This document shows, one piece after another, positions 27,804-35,759 of a stretch of DNA of 64,000 bases. Under the pieces are notes generated by a model that had not been told where the DNA came from, did no database searches, and saw only the letters and a list, made by a program, of their open reading frames with translations. Made by a program: the position numbers and the translations under genes. This stretch comes from Myxococcales bacterium (GTDB lineage Bacteria > Myxococcota_A > Polyangia > Polyangiales > Ga0077539), in contig JAEUKH010000021.1 of assembly GCA_016792845.1 (NCBI GenBank), positions 1 to 64,000 of the forward strand, written 5' to 3'. Every line of letters starts with the position of its first letter. Position 1 is the stretch's first letter.

Positions 27804-28761
27804 CGCCGAGCTCGCCGCGGTGATCGCCGACCCTCGCGATGACGTGCCGCGGCTGGTCTATGCTGACGCTGTGTCAACAGTTGACCCCGCGCGGGCGGAG
27901 TACATCCGTCTCGCGGTGGCGCTGGCGCAGCCGGGCAGCACGGCGAGCGAGCGGCGCGGGTACCGCGAGGTGTTGCGCGGGCTGTCGCGCTCGAACCTGG
28001 CGCGGTGGGAGAGCGCGCTGAAGGTCAGCGCCGCGGTGAGCTGGTCGCGAGGCTTTATTGACGGAGTGTCAGCGTCGTACCGGCCGCGCGCGGGTTGGCT
28101 CGACGTGGCGCGCCTGGCGCCGGTGACGAAGGTCGCGATCGGGTACCAGCGCGACGCCGCCGCGTGGGAGGCGCTGCTCGCAGCGTCGCTCGTGCCGCGG
28201 CTCGAACAGCTGCGGATCTCGGGGGCCGGGCGGCTCCTCGATCTGGCGTCGGTGCCCGTCGAGGCGCTTCGGTTTCTAGGGGTCTCGAGCATGGCCGCCA
28301 CGGTGCCCGAGGCCCTCGCGCAGCTGCCCTGGGTGAGCGCCCTCGACACCCTGATGATCAACTCGTCGCGGGCCTTCAACGACAGCGGTCTGAACACCCT
28401 CCTCGCCGCGCACCCCGCCGCCCGGTGGAAGAACCTCTACCTCTCGGGCGCCTCGATCACCGACGCGGGGCTCGAACAGCTCATCAGGCACCCGGTCTAC
28501 GAGGGCCTCGAGATCGTCTGCCTCAACCGCACGATGATCACCTCGGCGGGGGTCGCCGCGCTGGCCCAGAGCCCCCAAAGCCGCGGGCTCAAGATGCTCG
28601 AAGTGGCCAACACCAAGCTCGACCCCGCGGGGGTCACGGCGCTCATCCAGAGCGACACCCTCGGCGGCCTCACGCGGCTCAAGGTGCGCGGCCGGGTCAG
28701 CCGAAACGAGGCCCTCATCGCCGCGCTCCGCGCGCGCTACCCGAAGGTCGTCATCGCCTGA
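27796..28761 (+). CDS. TIGR02996-type leucine-rich-repeat protein coupled to the retron RT
   Basis: 321 residues. The N-terminus (FDAELAAVIADPRDDVPRLVYAD...DPARAEYIRL) matches the short TIGR02996 domain found in myxobacteria and planctomycetes ahead of repeat regions. In the family this segment usually reads YADWLEERGDP; here a palindrome copy makes it YADAVSTVDP. Residues about 170-310 are ribonuclease-inhibitor-type leucine-rich repeats (LYLSGASITDAGLEQL, VCLNRTMITSAGVAAL, LEVANTKLDPAGVTAL). Its ATG overlaps the RT stop by 8 bp, so it is a candidate retron accessory protein. Role unknown. Confidence 0.88.
   Translation: MFDAELAAVIADPRDDVPRLVYADAVSTVDPARAEYIRLAVALAQPGSTASERRGYREVLRGLSRSNLARWESALKVSAAVSWSRGFIDGVSASYRPRAGWLDVARLAPVTKVAIGYQRDAAAWEALLAASLVPRLEQLRISGAGRLLDLASVPVEALRFLGVSSMAATVPEALAQLPWVSALDTLMINSSRAFNDSGLNTLLAAHPAARWKNLYLSGASITDAGLEQLIRHPVYEGLEIVCLNRTMITSAGVAALAQSPQSRGLKMLEVANTKLDPAGVTALIQSDTLGGLTRLKVRGRVSRNEALIAALRARYPKVVIA
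27863..27877. repeat. Palindrome site 9 (CTGAC-GCTGT-GTCAA)
   Basis: LRR gene, read A-DAVS-T. It replaces the normally conserved WLEER of the TIGR02996 domain, and another TTGAC half-site follows four bases later. Confidence 0.88.
28058..28072. repeat. Palindrome site 10 (TTGAC-GGAGT-GTCAG)
   Basis: LRR gene, read I-DGVS-A. Confidence 0.88.
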
Positions 28762-28762
28762 G

Positions 28763-28777
28763 TTGACGGTGTGTCAA
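28763..28777. repeat. Palindrome site 11 (TTGAC-GGTGT-GTCAA)
   Basis: At the convergent junction: it begins one base after the LRR stop, and its right half contains the TGA stop (28774-28776) of the minus-strand gene. Confidence 0.9.
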
Positions 28778-29553
28778 AGCGCGGGCGCCGCCAGGGTCAT
28801 GACCCCGTCTTCGAAGCGATCGAGGGCGTACCCGAGGCTCCAGAGCGATTCGAGCTCGACGAAGGGGTGCGCCCCCCGTTCGGCGCGGGCGAGGCTCGCC
28901 CAGAACGCCACCTCGGCGGCGTCGTACGAGACCCCCGAGCGCGTCGCGACACATTGCGAGAGCACCCGCTCGCGCCGGGCCTCGGCGGCCGCGATGGCCT
29001 CAGCGGGCGGCCCGATCGCGGCGACCAGCGACGACCAGTGCGCGGGCCCGAGCCCTGGCGTGACGCCGCGGCCCTGACAGCGCGCCCGCCACCGCCGCGG
29101 GTCGACCACGCGCCAGCAGAGGGTCACCTCGCCCGATCTATTTGACAGTGTGTCAAAGCGCTCGCAGAGCGAGCGTCGGAGCGCGTCGGCGACGGCCTCG
29201 GCGGTGACGACGCCCTGCCAGTCGGCGCCCAGGGCCACGAGCGCCGAGAGCGTGGGAGGGGTATCGACGGCGCGCCCGAGGTCGTCGACGAAGCGACGGT
29301 GACGGTCGCTGAGCCACGCCTCGGGCGCCATGGCCTCGAAGGCCTCGCGCGGCGACACATGCCCGCGCCACGCCATGTTCGAACCCGCAAGACGCGAGAG
29401 CAAGGCCGAGAAGGGAGCAGGCCGCGTCACACACTCGGCCACCACCCGCGGCGGCGCCCCGGTGAGCTGTTCGAGCGCCGCGGCGAGGCCCGCGCGCGAC
29501 GGAGCCATCACCCGCGCGGCGAAGCGGTCGGCGTCTTCTTCCGGGTGAGTCAT
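28774..29553 (-). CDS. Hypothetical protein next to the retron
   Basis: 259 residues from the ATG at 29553. It starts MTHPEEDADRFAARVMAP, which recalls the EExANxFAxxLLxP end of ImmA/IrrE metallopeptidases, but the HExxH part is absent and nothing upstream supplies it, so the likeness may be chance. The rest is Ala/Arg/Leu-rich and helical. It is convergent with the LRR gene, ending inside a palindrome copy, and holds another copy in the middle. No function recognised. Confidence 0.65.
   Translation of the reverse strand: MTHPEEDADRFAARVMAPSRAGLAAALEQLTGAPPRVVAECVTRPAPFSALLSRLAGSNMAWRGHVSPREAFEAMAPEAWLSDRHRRFVDDLGRAVDTPPTLSALVALGADWQGVVTAEAVADALRRSLCERFDTLSNRSGEVTLCWRVVDPRRWRARCQGRGVTPGLGPAHWSSLVAAIGPPAEAIAAAEARRERVLSQCVATRSGVSYDAAEVAFWASLARAERGAHPFVELESLWSLGYALDRFEDGVMTLAAPAL
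29142..29156. repeat. Palindrome site 12 (TTGAC-AGTGT-GTCAA)
   Basis: Inside the minus-strand 28774-29553 gene, read F-DTLS-N on that strand. Confidence 0.9.
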
Positions 29554-29673
29554 CGGGCTCTCTTATACGCCTTCGGCCCTCGGGCCCACGGCCCCCTGCG
29601 GGTGACATTGTCGAAGCGGGGCACTCTGTGTCATGCGTGAAGCGAGCAAACCATGCACTGCGCACTTCTTATG

Positions 29674-29688
29674 TTGACGGTCAGTCAA
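29674..29688. repeat. Palindrome site 13 (TTGAC-GGTCA-GTCAA)
   Basis: Intergenic, ending 31 bp before the GTG start of the 29720 gene. The corresponding site 15 has exactly the same distance to its gene. Confidence 0.9.
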
Positions 29689-29719
29689 AACACTCTGGCC
29701 GCGCCGCGCCGAGGTCAAC

Positions 29720-31336
29720 GTGCGCACGGGTGACGGGTGGCGGTTGCGGTACCCGGGGCGCTTCGGCGACACGCGGGTGCGGTGGGCGATCGACCTCGTG
29801 TGGGCCGCGGCGGTGATGGCGCTTTTGGGGCTGCTCATGCCGAGCGTGCTGAGCACCGCAGGGGCGATGATGTCGTCTGAGCACCCGGTGTACCGCTTGC
29901 GGCGTCGGCCCACCGAGGCAGAGGGCGCGCGAGGGCTTGTGTGGGGGCCTACGCGATGGCGTGACAGCGCCGCGGCGGCGTCGGCTCCGGTGTTCTGTGT
30001 GGTCGAGCATCAGCGCGAGGTGCCCGGGCGTCTGGGGCCTCGCTGGGAGACCGACTACCGCGGGCGCTGGGCCAGCCCGGGCCTTCGGGTGCACGGCGAC
30101 GGGGGCGCGTGGGGGCTCGCGGTGGCGCCCGAGGCGGTGTTCTTCTCGCCGCCGCGGTGGGTGGCGTCAGAGCGCGGGCGGGCGCTGTTGCCAGACGTTC
30201 CGTCGGGCGGGCGTGTGTTCGAGGCGTGCGTGAACGAAGGGGCCGCGGTCTTCGTCGACGGGTGCCGCGCGGGCGACACCCTCGGGGCCTGCCGCGGCGT
30301 GCGCTCGCTGGTTCTGACCGAAGGGGCCGTCGCCAGGCCTCGGGTCCAGCGCCTCGTCGTGGCCGCCCTGGCCCGGGTCTTCGAGGCCGCGTTGATCTTC
30401 TTTCTGATCCTCACGCCGCTCGCCCGCCGCTTCGGACAGCCCGGGTGGGTCGAGCTGCTCGTGAGCCTCGGCGACCTCGACGCGCCCCGCGCGGTGAGCC
30501 CGCGCTGGGTCGAACTGCTCCGTAGAAGCGGCCTCCTCCACGCCGTGCCCGCGGGTGAGGGCGTCTCGCGCGCCTGGGCCGTCGCCGTGACGGGGCTCCG
30601 GCTCCTGCGTTTCGCCGTCTACGGAGCCTTCGAGGCCTACAACGCCTGGGCCCAAGCCCAGAAGGTCGGGGCCGCGTTGCGCTATGTTGACGGTCTGTCA
30701 AATACCGCGCTGGCCACCGCACCGATGGGGGTCTGCGCGGTCGAGCTGCGGGTCGCTGACGGGGCGGCGCTGGTGCCGGGGGGCGCGAGCGGCGCGGCGC
30801 GCGCGATGGTGATGGGCGCCGTCGAGGTCTTCGACCCGCGGCACTGGATGGGGCCTCGGGTGTCGGCGGGCGTGTTCGGCTTTCCGCAGCAGATCGACGT
30901 GGTCGACGCGGCGGGCATGGCGGGTCGGCTCGACGTGAGCCGCTGCGGGTGTGACCTGCGCTGCGTGGTCGCACAGCACCGCGCAGACGAAGAGGCCGGC
31001 GTGTGGGCCCAGTTTGGCGCGCTGACCCAGGCCTTCGCGCTGCCCCTCAAGGGCCGCTTCGAGCTCGAGCTCTCGTACGTCGATCGCGGCGAGTCGCTCT
31101 TCGTTCTCGGGCCCGTTCATCGGCGGCGCGGCGGCGGCGCGTACCGCGAAGGCGACGTGCCAGTGATCGCGCTCCCCGAGTTGGGCTTCAGCTTTCTCCA
31201 CGCGGGCACCCGCGAGAGCCTCCTGGCGGCCTTGCGCCGCGCCCGGGCTCGAAGCGTGGCCTTCATGCTCGCCTGGGGCGCGGGCACCCTCGCGCTCGCC
31301 CTCGCGACGCTGGCCCTCGTGGCCTTGGGGCTCTAA
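29720..31336 (+). CDS. Multi-pass membrane protein, paralogue 1
   Basis: 538 residues from a GTG at 29720. Membrane helices are predicted near residues 22-42 (IDLVWAAAVMALLGLLM), about 215-235 (VFEAALIFFLILTPLA) and at the C-terminus (AFMLAWGAGTLALALATLALVALGL). The segment between the first two contains VFCVVEHQREV and VFVDGCRAGDTLGACR. The same architecture and segments occur in the next gene, so they are an old duplication. A weak likeness to GIDE-type membrane domains is possible, but I do not claim it. Function unknown. Confidence 0.75.
   Translation: MRTGDGWRLRYPGRFGDTRVRWAIDLVWAAAVMALLGLLMPSVLSTAGAMMSSEHPVYRLRRRPTEAEGARGLVWGPTRWRDSAAAASAPVFCVVEHQREVPGRLGPRWETDYRGRWASPGLRVHGDGGAWGLAVAPEAVFFSPPRWVASERGRALLPDVPSGGRVFEACVNEGAAVFVDGCRAGDTLGACRGVRSLVLTEGAVARPRVQRLVVAALARVFEAALIFFLILTPLARRFGQPGWVELLVSLGDLDAPRAVSPRWVELLRRSGLLHAVPAGEGVSRAWAVAVTGLRLLRFAVYGAFEAYNAWAQAQKVGAALRYVDGLSNTALATAPMGVCAVELRVADGAALVPGGASGAARAMVMGAVEVFDPRHWMGPRVSAGVFGFPQQIDVVDAAGMAGRLDVSRCGCDLRCVVAQHRADEEAGVWAQFGALTQAFALPLKGRFELELSYVDRGESLFVLGPVHRRRGGGAYREGDVPVIALPELGFSFLHAGTRESLLAALRRARARSVAFMLAWGAGTLALALATLALVALGL
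30687..30701. repeat. Palindrome site 14 (TTGAC-GGTCT-GTCAA)
   Basis: Membrane paralogue 1, read V-DGLS-N. It lies at the position equivalent to site 18 (V-DSVS-A) in membrane paralogue 2. Confidence 0.9.
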
Positions 31337-31383
31337 GCTCTGCCCCGCGTCTGGGGGTCGATGCGCAGGGCCCGCGACGTGTC

Positions 31384-31398
31384 TTGACACTGTGTCAA
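31384..31398. repeat. Palindrome site 15 (TTGAC-ACTGT-GTCAA)
   Basis: Intergenic, ending 31 bp before the ATG of the 31430 gene. Confidence 0.9.
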
Positions 31399-31429
31399 TC
31401 TCACACCCCTGAGCGGAGCGACGCGCGCC

Positions 31430-33079
31430 ATGCGAACCGGATCACGACACCAACACGCATGGCTCGACACGGGGTCGGGGGGCTGCCTCGGGGCGGGCCT
31501 CAATTTCGGCCTGCGGGCGCTGGTCTTCTCGTGTCTCCTGCTGATGTTGCTCTTCGGCGCGCTCGGCCTCGGGCGGCTGTTCGACCCCGACGAGGTCGTG
31601 TATCGCCTCGGGCGCCCGGTCAGCGAGGCCGAGGCCCGGCGCGGCGTGCGGCGCGGTGCCTTCACCGCCCAAGGGCGAGGCGGCGCGTACCCGAGCGACA
31701 CCCGATCGCTCGCGCCGGCGCTCTGTGAGGTCACCCACGAGCACTACGTGTCGGGCAAAAATGGCGGCTGGCGGCGCGACTTTACGAGCGCCTACGCGGC
31801 CGACGGGGTGACCCTCGACGCCGACCCGCAACGGCTCAGCGTCGACTTTGTGGGCGCGCGATGGGCCTTCGAGCCGACGCGCTGGCGCCTCGACCCCTCG
31901 TTTCGTGCGCTCTTCCCCGCGATGCCCCCGGGCGGCAGGGTGCGCTCGCAGTGCGCCTACCAGGGCGAGCGGGTCTTTGTCGAAGCGTGCCTCCGCGACC
32001 CGACGACCCTGTCGCAATGTGCTGACAGAGTGTCAACGATCACCCTGGCGCCCACCTCGCAGCCGCGCCGGGCCCGGCAGGCGAGCGAGATCGGGTATCA
32101 GCTCGCGTGCCTCTTTGTGGCCCTCGCGGGGTTGGCGTTCTGGCTCGCACGGGCGTTGCGACCGGGGGCTTGGTTTGACACGCTGTCAACGCTTTCTGGC
32201 TCGCCCGACCCAGCCCCTGCGCGTCGCCGGTTGATGCTGGCGGGGCTCGTTGTGCTGCTCGCGACGGTGGCCCTGACGGTGCTTGAAACCTTTGTGCGGG
32301 AGTCGCTTCAGGGGGTTCCGTGGGCGGGGCTGGTGATGGTGACGGGGGGCGGGGCGCTGTCGGCGGTGGCGCTCGCGTTGGCGCTCCATCAGCTGCGGTT
32401 CATGCGGGGGCTGATCGCATTTGTTGACAGTGTGTCAGCGATTCGCTTCGACCGCCCCGAGCCGGGCGTCGCGGGCGTCTCGCTGCGGGTGGCGCCTGAC
32501 GCGCCGGTGGTCGATGGGGGCGCGCTCGGGCCCTCGAAGCCTCTCTTGGGGGTCGAGATCGACGTCTTTGTCGCGCAGCATCGCTCGGTGCGACGGGTGC
32601 GATACGGCGCTTTTCTGAGCGCCTCGTGGCTGCCGGTGAGCGACGGGTACGGCAACGGCGTGCTCACCCTCGCCCGCGCGTCGCTCGACCTCAGGGCCAA
32701 GGTCTGGCGCTTCGTGAGCGGCGGCGGAGAGGGCTTCATGAGCGCCTTGCGCGCGAGCGTGGCGCAGGTGGCGGCGCCGAAGGGAGTGCCCTACGAGGTC
32801 GAAGTCTCGTACCTCGATCGGGGCGAGGCGCTCTATGTCATCGGCCAGGCGACGGTGGTCGAAGACCTCGGCGGGCAGAGCGATTACCGCGCCATCGGCC
32901 GCAGGGCAGAGCTCGGCCGCGAGGGCCCCGTGGTGGTTCACGCAGGCACCCGCGAGAGCTTCCGCGGGCGACTCGTGGCGTGGTGCGCGCTCTTGATCGC
33001 CGCGGCGACGGCGGCCTCGGCGCTTACGCTCCTGGGCGTCGGCGCCGCAGGGTGGCTGTACCATCACTCGTCAGGCTGA
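31430..33079 (+). CDS. Multi-pass membrane protein, paralogue 2
   Basis: 549 residues from the ATG at 31430. Helices near 24-46 (LNFGLRALVFSCLLLMLLFGAL), 222-242, about 265-285 and 290-312, and at the C-terminus (ALLIAAATAASALTLLGVGAAGWL). Shared features with paralogue 1 include an early EVVYRLGRPVSEAEARRG segment (VYRLRRRPTEAEGARG there), a RVFVEAC segment, VSYLDRGEALYV (LSYVDRGESLFV there) and HAGTRES. It carries three palindrome copies. Unknown membrane role. Confidence 0.75.
   Translation: MRTGSRHQHAWLDTGSGGCLGAGLNFGLRALVFSCLLLMLLFGALGLGRLFDPDEVVYRLGRPVSEAEARRGVRRGAFTAQGRGGAYPSDTRSLAPALCEVTHEHYVSGKNGGWRRDFTSAYAADGVTLDADPQRLSVDFVGARWAFEPTRWRLDPSFRALFPAMPPGGRVRSQCAYQGERVFVEACLRDPTTLSQCADRVSTITLAPTSQPRRARQASEIGYQLACLFVALAGLAFWLARALRPGAWFDTLSTLSGSPDPAPARRRLMLAGLVVLLATVALTVLETFVRESLQGVPWAGLVMVTGGGALSAVALALALHQLRFMRGLIAFVDSVSAIRFDRPEPGVAGVSLRVAPDAPVVDGGALGPSKPLLGVEIDVFVAQHRSVRRVRYGAFLSASWLPVSDGYGNGVLTLARASLDLRAKVWRFVSGGGEGFMSALRASVAQVAAPKGVPYEVEVSYLDRGEALYVIGQATVVEDLGGQSDYRAIGRRAELGREGPVVVHAGTRESFRGRLVAWCALLIAAATAASALTLLGVGAAGWLYHHSSG
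32022..32036. repeat. Palindrome site 16 (CTGAC-AGAGT-GTCAA)
   Basis: Membrane paralogue 2, read A-DRVS-T. Confidence 0.88.
32175..32189. repeat. Palindrome site 17 (TTGAC-ACGCT-GTCAA)
   Basis: Membrane paralogue 2, read F-DTLS-T. Confidence 0.9.
32424..32438. repeat. Palindrome site 18 (TTGAC-AGTGT-GTCAG)
   Basis: Membrane paralogue 2, read V-DSVS-A, just after a membrane helix; equivalent position to site 14. Confidence 0.88.
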
Positions 33080-33138
33080 ATGCGTGTGTTCTCGTGCCCA
33101 AGGGATGCGCTAGGGTCGAGGCCTGATTGGAGGTTCTT

Positions 33139-35694
33139 ATGCGTGAAGAAAGAAGCCTGCGCGGCTGGTTCACCCTGTGCGTGGGGCTCAGCCTGGCGGC
33201 GTGCTCAGGCAACTCTGTGGTCGGGGGCCCCGTCGATGCGGGCACCGACCTCGGCGGCGACACGGGGCTCGACGTCGGCCTCGACAGCGGCAACGACAGC
33301 GGCAACGACAGCGGCAACGACAGCGGCAACGACACCGGCAACGACACCGGCAACGACACCGGCCCTGCGCGCTGTACCGGCGACAACGACTGCGCGTCGA
33401 GCAGCCTCGGCCCCGTCTGCGACACCGCCACAGGGCAGTGCGTACGCTGCACGTCCAGCAACGACCGGTGCCCCGTCGGTCAGTACTGCACCCGCGACAA
33501 CGCTTGCGCGGCGGGCTGCCGAGACGACAACGCCTGCGCTGGCTCGGCAAGCGACGCCGGCACCGCTCGCGGCGGCCGCTGTGACACCACCAGCCGTCAG
33601 TGTGTCGAGTGTGTCACCGACGAGCACTGCCCCTCGGGCAACCTCTGCGTGGGCAACACCTGCGTGCTCGGGTGCAGCTCGACCCGGCCCTGCGCGGGCG
33701 GGCAAACGTGCTGCTCCGGGGCATGTGTTGACACAACGTCAAACATTGCGGCCTGCGGCGCGTGTGGCAACCGCTGCATGGTCGAGAACGCGATGGCGTC
33801 GTGTTCGAATGGCGTGTGCACCGTCGGGGCCTGCACGGCGCCCTTCGCAGACTGCGACGGCATGAGCGCCAACGGGTGCGAGGCGAACACGCAGACCAGC
33901 AGCGACCACTGTGGCGCTTGCGGTCGCGGGTGCGCGGCCCGGGCCAACAGCAGCGCGGCCTGTGCGGCCGGCGCCTGCGTCTACACCTGCTCGGTCGGCT
34001 TCGCAGACTGCGACATGGATCCGAGCAACGGCTGCGAGGTCGACCTCCGCACGAGCACGGGGCACTGCGGTGCGTGCGGCCGCGTGTGCGACCCGCCGAA
34101 CGGCACCGCGGCGTGTGTCGACAGCCAATGCACCATCGGGCGCTGCGCCGAAGGCTTCGGCAACTGCGACATGAACGCGAGCAACGGGTGTGAGGCCGAC
34201 CTGAGGTCGAGCGTGGCCCACTGTGGCGCGTGCGGTACGATGTGCATGGGCGGCGACAACGCAGTGCCGGCGTGCGCCTCGGGCCGCTGCGCGCTGACTT
34301 GCACGGCGGGCTTTGCAGATTGTGATGGCGACGCGAGCAATGGCTGCGAGGTCGACACGCGAAGCAGCGCGGGCAACTGCGGCGGGTGCGGGCGTGCGTG
34401 CGCGGTGAGCAACGGCACCGCCGTGTGCGCGGCCTCGCAGTGCACGGTGGGTGCCTGCAACGCGGGCTTCGCCAACTGCGACAACAACGCGGCCAACGGG
34501 TGCGAGGTCAACACGCAGACGAGCACGGCGCACTGCGGCGCTTGCGGCACGGCCTGCGCGCGCGCCAACGCGGCCGCGACCTGCACCGGGGGCACCTGCG
34601 GCCTCGGAGCCTGCAACGCTGGCTTCGGCGACTGCGACATGAACGCGAGCAACGGGTGTGAGACCAACCTGCTGAGTAGCGCGACCCACTGCGGCGCCTG
34701 CGGGGTGGTGTGTAGCTTCTCCAACGCGGCCGCGGTCTGTACGGCGGGCACCTGCGGCCTTGGGGTCTGCACGACGGGCTTTGGCAACTGCGACGGCAAC
34801 CCCGCCAACGGGTGCGAGACCAACACGCAGACGAGCGCGGCACACTGTGGCGCGTGCGGGGTGGCCTGCACGGCAGGGCAGAGCTGCACCGCGGGGGCGT
34901 GCACGCGGCTCGCGAGCTGCGCGGCGATTCACACGGCCTTTCCGAGTTTGCCGAGCGGGGTGTACTCGATCGACCCTGACGGCGTCGGCAGCCTCGCGCC
35001 CTCTGACGTGTACTGTGACATGGTCACCGACGGCGGCGGTTGGACCCTCGTCGCCACCGTTTACAACAGCACCCCCACTGACACCCGCCGGTGGAACACC
35101 GACGCCGTCTTCGTCGACGCGAGCACCTTCGGCACCGTCGCAAACCGCACGAGCGACGACTACAAGAGCCCCGTCTACACCCAGCTCGCGGGCCGCGATC
35201 TGTTGGTGATGAGCGAGCAGTACCACTTCGGCTTCAGGGCGCTCATGCCCAACCTGGCCTTCGGTCCGTACATCGCGACGCAGGTGACCAACACCTGCGC
35301 CGAGCGGTGGGTGCGCTCGGGTGTTGACTTCGCGTCAAGCAATCTCAACACGACCCATCGGGGCGGCCTCGGCTTCACCGTGCGCGGCCGCGATGTCAAC
35401 GGCGGGGGGCCCACCGGCTCGGTGGGATGTGCCACCGCAGGGTCAAACGAGAACAGCTTCATCAACTTCGCCTCAGGGCCCTCATGGTGGGTCTTCGGCG
35501 TCGGCAACTGCGTCAACTGTGCCGGCGGGTGGACGAGCTACGACAACGGCATGCTCAACTACGCGTCGCTTCAGTTTGGGGCCTGCACCGCGGGCTCGTG
35601 GCCCTGCAACGCCAACGCCCTCTGGTGGTCGAGCAGCGTGTACCCCTCAAACGCCGACACCAAGACTCAGTACATCCAGCTCCTCGTGCGCTGA
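33139..35694 (+). CDS. Cysteine-rich surface lipoprotein with fibrinogen-like C-terminus, paralogue 1
   Basis: 851 residues from the ATG at 33139, which has GGAGG six bases upstream. The lipoprotein signal ends SLAACSG. A flexible linker of repeated DSGN/DTGN units follows (33286-33363). About residues 75-590 hold cysteine-rich repeats of the form FADCDxxxxNGCEvxxxTSxxHCGACGxxC, about eight in a row. The last 240 residues resemble a fibrinogen-type domain (SGVYSIDPDG, VYCDMVTDGGGWTLVA, ALWWSSSVYPS). Likely outer-membrane anchored and exposed, perhaps binding glycans. The next gene is a shorter paralogue. Confidence 0.88.
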   Translation: MREERSLRGWFTLCVGLSLAACSGNSVVGGPVDAGTDLGGDTGLDVGLDSGNDSGNDSGNDSGNDTGNDTGNDTGPARCTGDNDCASSSLGPVCDTATGQCVRCTSSNDRCPVGQYCTRDNACAAGCRDDNACAGSASDAGTARGGRCDTTSRQCVECVTDEHCPSGNLCVGNTCVLGCSSTRPCAGGQTCCSGACVDTTSNIAACGACGNRCMVENAMASCSNGVCTVGACTAPFADCDGMSANGCEANTQTSSDHCGACGRGCAARANSSAACAAGACVYTCSVGFADCDMDPSNGCEVDLRTSTGHCGACGRVCDPPNGTAACVDSQCTIGRCAEGFGNCDMNASNGCEADLRSSVAHCGACGTMCMGGDNAVPACASGRCALTCTAGFADCDGDASNGCEVDTRSSAGNCGGCGRACAVSNGTAVCAASQCTVGACNAGFANCDNNAANGCEVNTQTSTAHCGACGTACARANAAATCTGGTCGLGACNAGFGDCDMNASNGCETNLLSSATHCGACGVVCSFSNAAAVCTAGTCGLGVCTTGFGNCDGNPANGCETNTQTSAAHCGACGVACTAGQSCTAGACTRLASCAAIHTAFPSLPSGVYSIDPDGVGSLAPSDVYCDMVTDGGGWTLVATVYNSTPTDTRRWNTDAVFVDASTFGTVANRTSDDYKSPVYTQLAGRDLLVMSEQYHFGFRALMPNLAFGPYIATQVTNTCAERWVRSGVDFASSNLNTTHRGGLGFTVRGRDVNGGGPTGSVGCATAGSNENSFINFASGPSWWVFGVGNCVNCAGGWTSYDNGMLNYASLQFGACTAGSWPCNANALWWSSSVYPSNADTKTQYIQLLVR
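33728..33742. repeat. Palindrome site 19 (TTGAC-ACAAC-GTCAA)
   Basis: Surface lipoprotein paralogue 1, read V-DTTS-N just before an AACGACGN repeat; homologous in position to site 22. Confidence 0.9.
35324..35338. repeat. Palindrome site 20 (TTGAC-TTCGC-GTCAA)
   Basis: Fibrinogen-like domain of paralogue 1, read V-DFAS-S in WVRSGVDFASSNL; homologous in position to site 23. Confidence 0.9.
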
Positions 35695-35759
35695 GCGCGC
35701 TGGGGCACTCTCTCCGCATGCGACGCGGCGTGGCCCGGTGCTATCGTCGTGCCGCGCTT

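Noticed and set aside
28774..29553. ImmA/IrrE metallopeptidase as identity of the minus-strand gene
   Set aside because: Only an FAARVMAP-like end motif is present. The HExxH zinc site is absent in the gene and in upstream frames.
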